Part shown: one piece after another, positions 36,899 to 49,337 of the stretch
Layout of the letters: every line of letters starts with the position of its first letter
How positions within the stretch are numbered: the first letter of the stretch is position 1
Source: Lytechinus variegatus
Lineage: Eukaryota > Echinodermata > Echinoidea > Temnopleuroida > Toxopneustidae
Direction: 5' to 3'
DNA: 64,000 nt
Assembly (NCBI RefSeq): GCF_018143015.1
Contig: NC_054752.1
Location: 4,885,216 to 4,949,215, forward strand
Notes under the pieces: generated by a model
Database searches by the model: none
Told to the model about the DNA's origin: nothing
What the model saw: only the letters and a program-made list of their open reading frames with translations
Position numbers and translations under genes: made by a program

Positions 36899-38632
36899 TC
36901 AGACAAGGTGATTGAATCTATCATGTTTATTCAGTCTAGTTGATAAAGGGAATGATGCTACTCTTCTCTTCTTCATATCACCCTCACTCATCACCTGATC
37001 AATCACACATGTCTTACCCTCATCATTTGATGTCACGAGGTAGATGTCGTCTGTCATACAATCAACACACACATTCAAGATGACATCACTGTGGGGGATT
37101 TCCCTATGATTACTCTCTCTGTCAATGATGAGTGCTCTGCGATCAAGTGGTGAAGGTCGAGCGATGATGTGACCTGATGACAGCACATCATGCATTGCTA
37201 TCTTCTCTTTACACGTGATGGTGTTGATAATCTCATCATTAGCTGGGTTGATGACGTATATCATAGACTGACTCCCTTCAGCAGCGATGATCATCCCATC
37301 CTGATCGATTGCAACGCGCACCCCTGCATAAGTACACTTCGTGTTTCTTGGTATTGTGGCGTCATTGATGTGATTCCACTGTCTGTCGTATACACTGATG
37401 CACCCAGGTAGACTGTCTCCTGTACAACCTTTGATGTATCTACCACTTACTACCTTGTAATCATTCAGTACTGCACATGAGATTATCCATGATGCATCAC
37501 TACCGTTGATCACTCTCTGTATGGTTTTACTGTTCAAATCTAACATGTACGTATGTAATCTACCAGTCATCCTATCTGTGATCAACACCTTATCTTCATC
37601 TATACATCCAACAATGTACGGGAATGTGATTTTATCTCTGACGTTGATTGTATCAATAAGATTCCACTCTCCATCATACCCATCAATTCTTCCATCATAC
37701 TTCTCTCTCCCAACACCCTTTACAAACCTCACACCTGATACAACACGATTTATTTTTTTCACCTCACCCTCATTCAGTTGCTTCTTTAGTTCCTCACTCA
37801 CTGATGCAATTACACGATGTCCATCTATGACAATATTTTTATCGTCTTCAAGAATTCTGTCCAGTGTCCCTTCTGCTTTCTCTGCTGATTTGATGTCGTC
37901 TTGCCATGATCTCTCAAGCTCTCCAATCTTTCTCTCAATCTCTTGAGCGATTTTCTGAATGTCAGCATGAAGGATGTGCTGTTTAACTTTTATGGGTTTT
38001 CGTCTTTTCTTTCCTTTCGATCGATTTTCTTTATGTAGTTTCTCTCTCTTTTCATCGTTCTTTTGAATTTTTTCCTGGATCTTCCGAATCTCCTCTTGAA
38101 GTTGTTCATTTTCCCCATCAATGTCCTTGTCGATTTTATCAGCATCTTCCCTTTCCCTGGCTGTGTCTCTTTCGATCGCGTTTTCGATTTCGGAATCAAC
38201 GTCATTCTGAATAGTTTGCAGATGATCTTCTTTGGCCTGTCTGGTCTTATGAATCTCATTCCCATAGATGCGACATAACTCTGATTGATCAATAGCCCTA
38301 TTCTTTAGGATGCTGAGATCTTCTCTATTTTTCTTTAGTGCGATCGTGATATCCTCATGAACGCACTGTTGTTGGCGATGATCTATCGATGCACAAGAAT
38401 AACACAGTGGTATGTTATCTGTTCTACAGTATAAGTCCATGATTTTTTCGTGTTTTTCACAAAAGACATTAGGCCCACCTCTTCGTGCTATTCCGACGCA
38501 ATCATTTTTCAAGGCGCAGTCAAGACAGAGCTTCTTTTTCTCCTTCACATAGAACGTGACGTCAGTAATCGATTCACAGTCAGCCTCTTCACAAACAGAG
38601 CCCTCTGCTATTGAGTTGAAAGCAGACGCCAT
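36899..38632 (-). CDS. B-box / coiled-coil / beta-propeller protein, complete single exon
   Basis: A 577-residue uninterrupted frame from ATG 38632-38630 (A at -3, G at +4) to TGA 36901-36899. Residues 14-45 hold a cysteine cluster (C14, C19, C36, C39, C45). Residues 58-92 form a B-box with C58, H61, C69, D72, C77, C80, H85 and H92. Residues 100-295 are a charged coiled coil rich in Glu, Lys and Gln. Residues 300-577 look like an NHL/WD-type beta-propeller, with repeated strand patterns at YDGEWNLIDTI, YDRQWNHINDA and MIYVINPANDEIINTI. No RING, signal peptide or membrane segment is visible, so it is a TRIM-like protein without the ligase domain and probably intracellular. Family knowledge suggests scaffold or immune-linked functions; this gene's role is unknown. 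A paralogue lies at 1-904. Confidence 0.92.
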   Translation of the reverse strand: MASAFNSIAEGSVCEEADCESITDVTFYVKEKKKLCLDCALKNDCVGIARRGGPNVFCEKHEKIMDLYCRTDNIPLCYSCASIDHRQQQCVHEDITIALKKNREDLSILKNRAIDQSELCRIYGNEIHKTRQAKEDHLQTIQNDVDSEIENAIERDTAREREDADKIDKDIDGENEQLQEEIRKIQEKIQKNDEKREKLHKENRSKGKKRRKPIKVKQHILHADIQKIAQEIERKIGELERSWQDDIKSAEKAEGTLDRILEDDKNIVIDGHRVIASVSEELKKQLNEGEVKKINRVVSGVRFVKGVGREKYDGRIDGYDGEWNLIDTINVRDKITFPYIVGCIDEDKVLITDRMTGRLHTYMLDLNSKTIQRVINGSDASWIISCAVLNDYKVVSGRYIKGCTGDSLPGCISVYDRQWNHINDATIPRNTKCTYAGVRVAIDQDGMIIAAEGSQSMIYVINPANDEIINTITCKEKIAMHDVLSSGHIIARPSPLDRRALIIDRESNHREIPHSDVILNVCVDCMTDDIYLVTSNDEGKTCVIDQVMSEGDMKKRRVASFPLSTRLNKHDRFNHLV

Positions 38633-39610
38633 CGTAGAAAGTATTTAATGAAAGATTAGGATGAGAGCTGTAAAAATAATAACATACGAAAGTGAGAGAG
38701 AAAGAGGGCGGGGGTAATAGGGAGAGAAGAGGGAAAGGGGTGGGAGGGTGAGCTAGGGTAGGAATATTCTTCACTAACATTCGAAGTCCCAAGTACGTCT
38801 ACCTCTTTACCTCTTAAATTATCTTCTGATCTTGGTATGTAAAAAAGATGTGCTTCTCACAACATAGAATAAACTATGACCATGATCACGCACTCATTAA
38901 ACTCAATGTTTTAACGATTCCGTGATGAAAAATACACATTAAATCCATCGCATTACAAAATATACTAATATCCAACTTACATGAATGTGATATTCTTCTA
39001 GCTGACTCGATAAACTCTCCCAAAATACTGATTTGCGGGATTTTTTTTTTCAAAGGTAAACACTTGAAAGAAGATCTTCTCATGCAACCAACAGTGAGGG
39101 TATTTTGTTGTTGTTAAGCTTTAACTATATAGTAACGTGTATCATCATTTTACACCCACAACTGAATCATTTGAAACGTGTGAAGCAATGCGGGGGACTC
39201 ATCAAAGAAAGAGAGAGAAAAGAAATGGCTGGCACTGTTGCACTTTATGAATATGATAATGACAAAGATGCGTCATATGTTGCTAAGTTACCGATCGCTT
39301 GTTGGTTGCCTGGGCATTCATTTCTCAAATGCCCATGTCGCTTGCATATTTGGCACATACATGCATGTCGAGACGTGGTGTACTATCTGTATCTTGAAGC
39401 ACATTTAACGGGTCGCATGAGCGCATGAACGGGCATTCTCAGGTTGTCCAGAATGGTAAACGCGAGCCATGAATGCGTTCCTCAAAACAAATTCTCGAGT
39501 AGAGGTTATGATGATTATAATGTTGAATTTGCTGACTTTCCATAGTTGCGATTGATTGGATCAATTGTAACTCTTAGTACAATGGGGCACTGGTCACTTA
39601 ATCACTTACA
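38633..39610. promoter_or_regulatory. 5' flank of the B-box gene with GA-rich tract
   Basis: The first ~80 bases resemble the flank of paralogue A (904-985). A GA/GGGA-rich tract lies at 38694-38755. No TATA box is obvious. The open frame at 39105-39428 has no recognisable domain and is not called. Confidence 0.4.
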
Positions 39611-40561
39611 AATCAATCAATTTATCATTCAATCGATCAATCAATTAATCAATAATTCAATCAATCAATCAACCAACCAATCAATCAATCAATCAACCTA
39701 TCAGTCAGTCAATCAATCAGTCAATCAAACAATCAATCAGTAAGTAAATCAGTCAATCAATCAAACAATCAGTAAATCAATCAATCAAATAAATCAATCA
39801 ATCACAGTTGGTGAGCAAACCAATTTTTGGAGGAATAGTCTAGCTCTGGTCACTTCATCACTGACGATCAATCTATCGGTCAATCAATCAATCAAATCAA
39901 TCAATCGATCGACCAATGAATGAATGAATCAATCAATCAGTAAGTAAATCAGTCAGTGAATCAGTAAGTAAGTCAGTCAATCAGTAAGTCAGTCAATCAA
40001 TCATTCAATCGTCAATCAACCAATCAATCTATTAATCAATCAGTAAGTCAGTCAATCAGCTAATCAATCAGTCAATCAATCAATCAAATCAATAAATAAA
40101 TTAATCAATTGATCGACCAATCAATAAATGAATCAATCAATCAGTAAGTCAGTCAATCAGCTAATCAATCAATCAGTCAATCAATCGATCAATCAATCAA
40201 TCAGTCAATTAATCAACAATCAATCAGTTAATCAATCAATCAACTCAAACAATCAATCGATAGACCAATCAATGAATGAATCAGTCAATCAGTAAGTAAG
40301 TCAGTCAGTCAATCAATCAATCAATCATTCAATCGTCAATCAGTCAATCAACAATTCAATCAATCTATTAATCAATCAGGTAATCAATCAATCAGTCAAT
40401 CAATCAAATAAATCAATCACAGTTTGTGAGCAAACCACTTTTTGGAGGAATAGTCTAGCTCTGGTCAGTTCATCATTGACAATCAATCAATCAATCAATT
40501 AACCAATCAATCGATCAAGCAATCAATCAATCAATTATTCAATCAATTAACCAATCAATCG

Positions 40562-40593
<32 letters not shown>

Positions 40594-40890
40594 TCAATCA
40601 GTAAATCATTCAATCGTCAATCATTAAATCAATCAATCGATCAATCAATTAGTCAATCAATCAAACAATCAATTAACCAATCAATCAATCAGTAAGTAAG
40701 TAAGTCAGTCAGTCAGTCAATCAATCAATCAACCAAATCAATCAATCGATGAATCTATTAATCAATCAGTAATTCCTTTAATCAGCTAATCAATCAATCC
40801 GTCAATAAATTAATCAATTGATCGACCAATCAATCAGTAAATCAATCGATCAATCAAACAATCAATCGATCAATCAATCAATCAATCAGT
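39611..40890 (+). repeat. AATC tetranucleotide minisatellite with a ~615-bp higher-order repeat
   Basis: Degenerate (AATC)n with AGTC, AGTA and GATC variants fills the interval. Two islands of nonrepetitive DNA with GAGCAAACCA and TTTTTGGAGGAATAGTC (about 39811 and 40428) show that a block of ~615 bp was duplicated. The frame at 39546-39743 is a repeat read-through. Confidence 0.9.
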
Positions 40891-41139
40891 TAATTGAATG
40901 TTTATTGAAACATTTTTTTAGTCTAGACTAAGTGACTAATTTAGTCATTTTTCCAATGATAAACTAATTATAAATTTCAAACATTAATGAAATCAACGTT
41001 ATCAATGCTGAGATTACTAGGACTTTGAAAGAAATTACTGAGACAATAATGTTTTCGATGTTATTAGTCATGATTTGATATTCTATTTAGATTTGAATGG
41101 TCTTGTATTAATGGGATGGAAATATCGAAATATTTTTAA

Positions 41140-41520
41140 AGGACGAGTCAACCCCAACAAAAAGTTGATTTAAATGAAAAGAGAAAAATCAAACAAGCAT
41201 GACACTCAAAATTTCATCAAAATCAGATGAAAAATAACAAAGTTATGCCATTTGGAAGTTTTGCTTAATTTAACAAAACAGTTCCTGGTCAGTATGCAAA
41301 TGAGCACAATCATGACGTCATCCACTCACTATTTATTTTGTATTTTATTATATGAAATATTTAAATTTTCTCCCCGTTGTCAAGTGAAACAACGTTTAAT
41401 TCCTCCCTGAACATGTAGAATTAGCATTATTTAATGCTATATGGCTCAGTCAAGTTGGTCCTTGTTTTCAAATCTGCAAAAAAATGAAATATTGTTTAAT
41501 TCAAACAATGAAAAACAAAA
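41140..41520. mobile_element. MITE-like repeat, relative of 31232-31568, right end lost
   Basis: TTAA (41136-41139) precedes AGGACGAGTCAACCC. ATCAAACAAGCATGACACT, CAAAGTTATGCCATT and GTATGCAAATGAGCACAA are blocks of the same dispersed family. The right end merges into an AT microsatellite. Confidence 0.5.
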
Positions 41521-41522
41521 GA

Positions 41523-41545
41523 AATATATATATATATATATATAT
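41523..41545. repeat. AT dinucleotide microsatellite
   Basis: (AT)n directly after the repeat that begins at 41140. Confidence 0.8.
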
Positions 41546-41682
41546 GTATACATGTATGTATGAAGGTATACATGTACAACAGCTTTGGCAACTCTTTTAT
41601 TTAAATATTGTAAAGAAATGGATGAAGAGAACAATCATGGTAGACGTAGCTTAAATCAAGGTTCCCCAGAGCTATCTACCCT

Positions 41683-41696
41683 TATATATATTTATA

Positions 41697-41738
<42 letters not shown>
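41683..41738. repeat. AT dinucleotide microsatellite
   Basis: Interrupted (TA)n tract. Confidence 0.85.
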
Positions 41739-41744
41739 CATAAT

Positions 41745-43180
41745 AAATTAATTATTTAGGAATAATTAAAAATGTTATTAGCTTATTTATTAATTTGATA
41801 AGTCTAATGAGACCGCAAAATTTGTTGATATTGTTGGTGAAACTTGCCATTTTAAGCAATGTCACAAGAAAGTTCTAAGATTACCATTTAATATTGATAG
41901 TTGACAGATTTATCGTATTCGTACAAATAAAACAGCTAATATTTATACCATTCAAACCTGTGAGTTTGCGCAGTTTTCCATACCGCCGAAACCGCGCCCA
42001 ACCTTAGCAATATACCATTGACATGATTGATTTTGCTATATACACGAAAGACGTGTTTGTTTTGAGTTCTTCAGTCAACTCGTTATGGCAGGCGTTTTAT
42101 TTGCAACTGTTTGTTTGTGTGTGAGGAGAAAATAAGGAAAGGCGAGAAGTGGAACCATGTTACGCTGATTTTACTGGTCACGTCAAAAATTGCAGAGAAA
42201 TGGCAATTTTCCAGTGGTCATGCCTCTCGATCTCCCTCCATGGTTGCTTTAGCTGCCCTGCACTTTGATTTGATATTTAAGAATTCGGGATAACGTAAGT
42301 GTAAATTATTTTATATTATATCTCATCAAAATTGATAAGCTTTAAGTGTATACTTTACAGAATTATCTTATTATTCGTCTCGAATGGAATACATGTGAAT
42401 AATGATAAAATGCATAATTTCGGTACTTCAAAATTTGATTAACACGAAGCGTGTATAAAAATTGTTTCTTTATACATGAATAATTTCCTTGTTTCATAAC
42501 TGATATACAGTGAAAATTATGTGAAAGGATATAACGGCTAGTTTACCAATTACTTGTTTTTTATATTATCATGATTGAGAAAATGGAATGATGTTTAATT
42601 TATCATAGTAAAATTCGATGCAAGATTTAAATGGATTATTAACGAAAGAATACGTGAGTCATAATATGTTGATTGTTTAAGTAGAACAAAGTATTTGATG
42701 TGTAGGACTGTTTGGTCTTATACAACCCCTCCCCCATCTCTTTCCAGAGTTTTAACTTTGAACGAAGTTCTACGAGAATGTACACCCCTGTATCGAAAGC
42801 TTCAGTAACCTTCCGAGCCGTAAATTCCCTCTACCATGTCTACAGTTGAAGCTTGATCGACGTTTCTACGACAACAGTCGTCCAACGCAAGAAGGACTCT
42901 GATGCCGCAAGCGATTGTTCCACGCGATGATTCTATTAGTCAGATGTTTTCCACCTTTAATTAATTATATTATTCTGTCCCGTTTATTCAATGTTATGGT
43001 TTTTGAGATAAAACTGTTGTTGATATCTACACATTGCTATTTAAAACCGACGAAGTGATGTATTCAACTCTCTAAGATTATGTAACAAAGAGTTTAATCC
43101 AATAATAAATATTTGAATTCTTTTCTATAACATTATTACTTAGCTGAACAGAATATTTGTTTATGTCCCGTACAAGTATT
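41745..43180. other. No supported gene; possible orphan exon near 42111-42293
   Basis: Mostly AT-rich. At 42111-42293 an open stretch with blocks such as KWNHVTLILLVTSKIAEKW is followed by AACGTAAGT, a good splice-donor match. There is no recognisable domain and the nearby ATG frame is closed, so it is not called a gene. Confidence 0.3.
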
Positions 43181-43302
<122 letters not shown>

Positions 43303-43654
43303 GTAGATGTAGAAAAGAAAATTGATATACAAGGATATATATGATAGTAGATGGTCGTGGCACCTCAAAAAAGTTAAATGGTTTAATAGTCACACCAAGG
43401 AATTAATAATTACTGTATCAAGCTTAGAATATGTAGCATAATTATTCAAACTGAAATAAAAGATTTATGCAGCAATGGGGGGGGGGGGGGGTAAATTGAT
43501 CTTGATCCTGCTATGCCTCGAAAGAGAAGGGGATGGATCCATCATTAAGTTAAGACATTAGATAGCAATCAAAATCATTCTAACATCTAAATATCCATCT
43601 ATCGCTTTTTGAAGGGTCAATAATTTGAATCTCATAACTCGGGTATCAGAAGTG

Positions 43655-43806
43655 TCGGGAAGAGCCGTGGTGTAGTGGTTCTGACTCTAGCCTTGAAAAT
43701 AGAGGGTCGTGTGTTCGAATCCCACCGTGGCCTAGTGTCCTCAGGCAAGACGTTAATCCACACTTTGCCACTCTCGACCCAGATGCTGTCATGAATATTA
43801 TTAGGG
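43655..43806 (+). mobile_element. tRNA-derived SINE
   Basis: The tRNA-like head has GTGGTGTAGTGGTTCTGACT and B box TGTTCGAATCCC. It is followed by CCTCAGGCAAGACGTTAATCC, a body typical of invertebrate SINEs. The anticodon arm is degraded. Confidence 0.7.
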
Positions 43807-43807
43807 G

Positions 43808-44270
43808 GCCATTGCATCCTTGTCCAATTTTTAGAATTTGAACTTGGAATCGTTTCATTTATCGGGCCCTCTCATGGTGATGTTTATCATTTTTCTAAAG
43901 ACAGAAAAAAACTCTCCAGCCTTTGTCCGAATGAAAAAATGCCAATTAGTCTTGTCTCAATAAAAGTAGTGCTAATTACCAACTACATCAATTCTTCGGT
44001 TCGTTCTGTTCATTGATATTCTTAATATTATATTAACATAGGTGAAGGTGCCATTGTATCCTTGTCCAATCGTTAGAATTTGAATTTGATATCGTTTCTT
44101 TTATTAGGCCCTCTCACGGTGATGTTTTTTTAATTAAAAAAGAACTCTTCAGCGTTTTGTTTAAATGACAGATGCCAATTGGCATTGTTTCAATAGAAAA
44201 AGTGCTTAATACTAAATATATCAACTATTCAATTCATTGTGTTCATTGATTTAATAGTAGCAAGATGAAA
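43808..44270 (+). repeat. Two tandem copies of a ~242-bp unit
   Basis: CCATTG(C/T)ATCCTTGTCCAAT and GGCCCTCTCA(T/C)GGTGATG occur at 43808 and again about 242 bp later. Divergence is moderate. Confidence 0.7.
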
Positions 44271-44274
44271 TTCT

Positions 44275-45070
44275 CAATATTTCACTATGGTATATGAACG
44301 AACTAGTACCTTCAACCAGTAAAGAGGAAAACGAGATTTCATAATTACTTATGCCGTTTATGTAATTTTGTACTCTTATTGTCGGAGATAAGTGTTATAT
44401 GGTTAGTCACGCGGTATATAGAATGACACTTTAACGATCAAACAACAAATAGGTCTTGGATCTTGCTTCAAGCCTAGCACGAGTTACAAACTCATGTCAA
44501 CGGTGTGTCAAGGCACGCAATGGAATAGTCCAAGGTACTATGCTAGGCTCATAATTCAGACCACTTTAATCCTTCTGAAAAACAACCCCCCCCCCAAAAA
44601 AAAAAAAAAAAAAAAACACAAACACGAGATTGCGCCTGACGGTAGATGTTATGGACTACACCATGTACACGTTAGTCATTTGGCTGCTGTGGCACCAACA
44701 ACTGATCCCCAATGAATAGTGTTCTTGACAAAAGGACACGATTTGGTATGTTCTGGATTGGGGGTGTATTCGGAAGGTCTCTTTTATTCTTAATTAAATG
44801 TAAAAAAAAATCAGGTATTATACAACCCAGCTTTCTCTCTTCCATAACTTTTTTTCTTCCCTCCCCTCACCTATTACTGACCATTGGCTCAGATTGCCCA
44901 TGAATGTATGTGATAACAATGTATAAATCTGAAATCAAATATTTTTTTTTCAAAATAACATCACACATGATCGAGCGCGATAAATTGAGCTGGCAAACGT
45001 TGCCTTATTATGTTTTTACCATGAATGACAAAGTGCATTTTGTTAAATTCATTTTGATATATATTTGAAC
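44275..45070. other. No gene seen
   Basis: Contains a C/A homopolymer pair (about 44585-44617) and AT-rich DNA. I recognise nothing. Confidence 0.4.
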
Positions 45071-45560
45071 CCCGGGGGCCACTTCCAATGACGAGTGGAT
45101 ACCGGGCGCGACCAAAGTAACGCGTAAAAAGGATTTCGTTCTCAAAAATTGGCACGTTACGTATGCAGTAAGCATGATAAGGGTGTCAGAAACTCTAAAA
45201 TACCCCCAAAAGGGGTAAACGTTTCGCTAAACAAGCTACGTGTTTAAAGACAAATTTGGGAAAGTAAAAAGCAAGACTAAAATTCTTTATAAAGAAAGTC
45301 CTTTGTGCCCCAACACTACGTGTTTAAAGTCCGATTTGAGCGAGGTGTGGGAGATGTGTGACGGTACGAAACCCAATGTAAAGGTAAAGCCGATGCCCGT
45401 GACAAATATTGCTGTACGTGCCTATAGGGGGTCAGTTCAGGGAGTACTTATCAAGGGTATCGTTCTGTTTTCAAACCTTTTTTATGGTGGGCTTTCATAC
45501 GCCAAAACTTGTTAAGGGGGGACATTTTCAGAAAATGGAAAATACCTGTGGAGGGTGCTT
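45071..45560 (+). mobile_element. Element with CCCGGGGG ends, right end missing
   Basis: Begins CCCGGGGGCCACTTCC and GAGTGGATACC, then shares blocks such as TAAAAAGGAT, GATAAGGGTGTC and CTTGTTAAGGGG with the complete copy at 49360-49910. It stops about 60 bp short of the other end. The 91-residue frame inside is not considered coding. Confidence 0.7.
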
Positions 45561-48062
45561 AATGAATAATAGTGAATAATAGCCCACATTATACGCTATT
45601 AAACTTCTCTCACTGCCCACGGCTGTTTCACTCCCATAGGCTATGTACAAAATAAGCCCTTTCAAGTACGCGCGCACGAAATCCTCGCGCGCTGCCCAGC
45701 CAGCTGATATGCTATTTCAACTTTTACACTACTCGACGATCAACTGTAAGATTTGAATTCAACATGTGTTAAAAAGCTACATTTTTGGAGGTTTGCCTTA
45801 CCTTTTAAGGTTATTCCTTTCCATCGTCATATGGTATCTCCAAAATTTCACGAGAAATCACATTCCAAATTTCGAAAATCCTTATCATTTTGATGATATT
45901 CAAATAAATCCTGAAAGTTCCATTCTTATTAGTGACATTTTTAGTGCAATCGCGAATGAGCCTGGCCCCTGGGACTCGCAGAGAGCGACCATTTCCGGCA
46001 TAATATCTTGAAAAACACTACTCCGATTTGGTGTTCTCAACGTCTCAAAAGATATAATGTCTTGCTTAATAATATATCCGATCGGCATCAATAACCCATC
46101 ATTAGTTGTCTTTTAATTCTACTTTTGCTACCCAGTACGACTAATGCACGTCAAATACCATATACGGTCTTTGACGTTGCCAAGTTTCTTCTGGGAACTT
46201 ATAACACGATCATTGTTTCATTATAAGATTTGGAAGGTGTATATTTCATGAATAAAGTAACAAATTCAAATAAAAATAAGTTTGTTAGAAGTTTTAGATA
46301 TTTTTGTTAAGTTTTGTCAGAAAAATTATTACGATATGTTGAATTTACTTTATATAGATTTGAATCATTGAAATTTATAAATACCAATTGGCAATCGATC
46401 CTTCACCGCTTACGATTTATTTGTAAACAAAACTATCTGGACGTCATCGATCACACTTTGAATGCGGAAATGGGTCTAGATCTAACGTTAGGTCCAAGAC
46501 CGGACCAAACACAGCGAGACCACTTGAACAAATGTATTTGTTTTAGAGGAAAATTCTACTTGAATTATTCCATTACTCTTCTCATAATTAAAATTTGAGA
46601 GAAATGTTGCAACTAAAACGATTCACGTTCGTCTGACAGCATTTTGTGATCCTTTTTAGACTTGATCCTGGGGAGAGCCTATTTTAGAATGGGAGATCGA
46701 GTCGACGATACCAAGTACATGTACCACGGATCATGATCGATCATGGAAAAAAAATTATTTCTTCTAACTAGCTGTCATCATATAAGCCGTGAGAGTACAT
46801 TGGCCTATTTTTTCAATGGCATGAATTGCTTAAGTTGGCGGTCCTCTAAAAAAATAGGCAAACTCTTTCTCATTAAAAAAATGAAAAAAATAAATAACTT
46901 GTTATAGTAGCCTAAGTAGGAATATTTAAGAGGGATGGGGGTGGGTCAAGCTGAATGAAATGTTGATGACCCCCCCAAAAAAAAAAACAGAAAGTCTTAG
47001 CCTCCAATTTTTGGTCGTCCCTAACCCCCCCAAAAAAAAATAAATAAAATAAAATAAAAAGAAATAAATGAATAAATAAATAAATAAATGAATAAAAAGG
47101 GTCTTTCAAAAAATTTAGTAAGGGCGGTCTTTTTTTTCTATCTCGGCGCTTCCCTCTTGAAAACTTATAGATCATTATAATCTTAAATCTGCCTTTTTTA
47201 TTTGTAATGTTTCATGATTTTATGCTTTTCCATCATGCTAATCATTTGTAAATATTGTGATTGTTATGATTTACTTCAATAAAAACTTAAATATAAAAAA
47301 TAGTGTTTTTTTAATTGTGGTGGGGGGTGGGAGGGTTAAAAAAATTGAAGGGGGTTTAACCCCTGTAACCCCCACCCCTGTGTATGCCACTGACTTGTTA
47401 ATACTGAACCAGATCCAGAGACAGGGGCCGGCCCGGGGCCATCTTACTTTTGAGGATAAGGCAGTCCCCACCCCCCGCCCCTTCCGGAAAGTGGTGTTAG
47501 GTGCCGTGGAAGTTTTGAAAATGGGGGCTGACCATGCAATAATCATATTTATATGGTAATTTTTATGTTTTTGTACATGGTTTTAGAAAGCCCTCACAGC
47601 CCCCCCCCCCCCTCACAGCCCCTGGTGTTGACTAGTATTATTGTCACTGATTTTTTTTTAAATAACTTTACTTGTTAAATTTTTTAAATGGAAACTATGT
47701 TTTTTCTTATTGTGGAGGTGAAATATTACCCCCCCCCCCCCACCGTCATAAATACCCAAGCCAATCCAACCCCACAATACCTCAGAGGAAGGTCCAGTAT
47801 TTTTAAAATCAAGAGGGTGCAAAGAGCAAAACTGAAAATTGAGTGGGTGCAGATGACAATTTTCTATGCAATTTCCTAAAACTGGCTATAGGCCTATAGT
47901 TATATTTGTAGTATATTCAATTGAATTTTTTTTTCAAAATGAGGAGGGGGGAACATCCCTTCCAACCTTGCCTTTGACTCTGGTTTTTCAGTTTCATCAA
48001 TACTGCCTTTGTCCCGTTTCATTAATTGTTTGTTGTCAGTGATCAAGGATTTAATATACATC
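45561..48062. other. Gene-poor stretch with hAT-type terminus near 47393
   Basis: No gene is supported. The A/C homopolymers at 46970-47060 and a GGTTTAACCCCTGTAACCCC...GCCACTG ending at 47392 look like one end of a hAT-like element (CAGTGGCATACACAGGGG on the minus strand). The partner end is not identified. Confidence 0.4.
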
Positions 48063-48217
48063 GGCCCCATTGCATAAAAAAAGTTACAATTATGATTGAC
48101 CATGCAAATACAACTTGTATGGAGTCCTTGATCTTGATTGGCTTTGATTAGTGTTAACATGGTAGTTACCATTTGATAACAAGGTTACCATAATACTAAC
48201 TTTTATGCAATTGGGGC
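48063..48217. mobile_element. Short MITE with GGCCCCATTGCATAAAA ends
   Basis: Left GGCCCCATTGCATAAAA is inverted against TTTTATGCAATTGGGGC at the right. A possible relative without clean ends lies at about 59115-59281. No convincing target duplication. Confidence 0.6.
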
Positions 48218-49337
48218 ACTGGAGAAGGCAAAATTGAGGAAGGGGTGGCGTATTAATGACAATGGCCTTTCATTTGGATAAGGCTGCCTAATCAAGGAGT
48301 CATTCTCAAAATATAGCATGCCAGGCAGCATACAAGTACATGTGCCTCACCCTTGTGCCTTTATCCTTGATTATACAGCAGAATGTTAGATGTCTCAAGT
48401 AGTCATGGCAGGTCATCCCTTGCTTATAAAAAGAGTAAGATTATATAAACGAATTTCATTCAAAATTTACAATAAAATTGCAGTGAATTACTACATATTT
48501 TAGGAAGTTTAGATACGGATAGAGTTTCATTCACATTCAACTATTTATTGAACCACATTTGAAAATTTGCCCTCCAGTGACATTTCATGCACAGATATAT
48601 ATATAAATAAACATCAAGACAATAATTTTACTTGAAAGAAACCTTCCAATAAAATAATATTTTAATAAGCATGTATAACAACTGAGGTAGGAGGTAAAGT
48701 TCAATCTCTACATGTCTGTTGGGTCAATGAAACCCTCGTAACTTTATAAAAGCTATAAAATATGGATGAAAGGAGAAGGGATTGAACTCCTAAATGAAAA
48801 CAATGGTCACTTGTCAGGTCTGCATTATATACCCCCTCCCAAAAAAAAGAATTGATATGAATATGAAAATATCAGTCATTTTAAAACATAATATTTGCAA
48901 ATTTCATGTGATCTACAACTCACACAGCCATAAAAATTGGTTATCTATCATTGTCGTATGCATATCAATTACAGTGTACATAACAATTAAAAAAACACTG
49001 AAAAAATACTTTCACCTTCACATGCCTGGCAAATTCAGTACCCGTGGATAAATTTTTTTATGCAATGATACAAGACTTAAAAATACAATAAATATAAATT
49101 ACAAATCAGATAAGTGACTACTGGTAATTGATTAGATTAGATATGACATGCACATGTAGCTCATTCCATTATATTCTCAAAATTATTGAATTTGTAAAAA
49201 TAATCTGAATCTCGTTGTTCTTTGCATTTTAACTGACTAGAAATGCAAACCATAGTCATAATTCATATTATGATACAATATAATACATTGCTATTATAAT
49301 ACATATTTTCAGTTGCTTTTAACCTACTATTTAACAT
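48218..49337. other. AT-rich DNA, no gene seen
   Basis: No recognised repeat or coding signal. Confidence 0.4.

Noticed and set aside
37506-37946. Plus-strand 146-residue frame
   Set aside because: Antisense shadow of the B-box gene.
39105-39428. 107-residue frame upstream of the B-box gene
   Set aside because: No recognisable domain, no splice or promoter support, not conserved in the 5' flank of the paralogue.
39611-40890. CRISPR-like array
   Set aside because: Degenerate tetranucleotide repeat in eukaryotic DNA without spacers or uniform repeats.
45766-46011. 81-residue open frame with a fairly protein-like C-terminal half
   Set aside because: No homologue recognised and no splice or start context; kept as unproven.
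46314-46598. 94-residue open frame
   Set aside because: AT-driven composition, no motif, no paralogue in the window.
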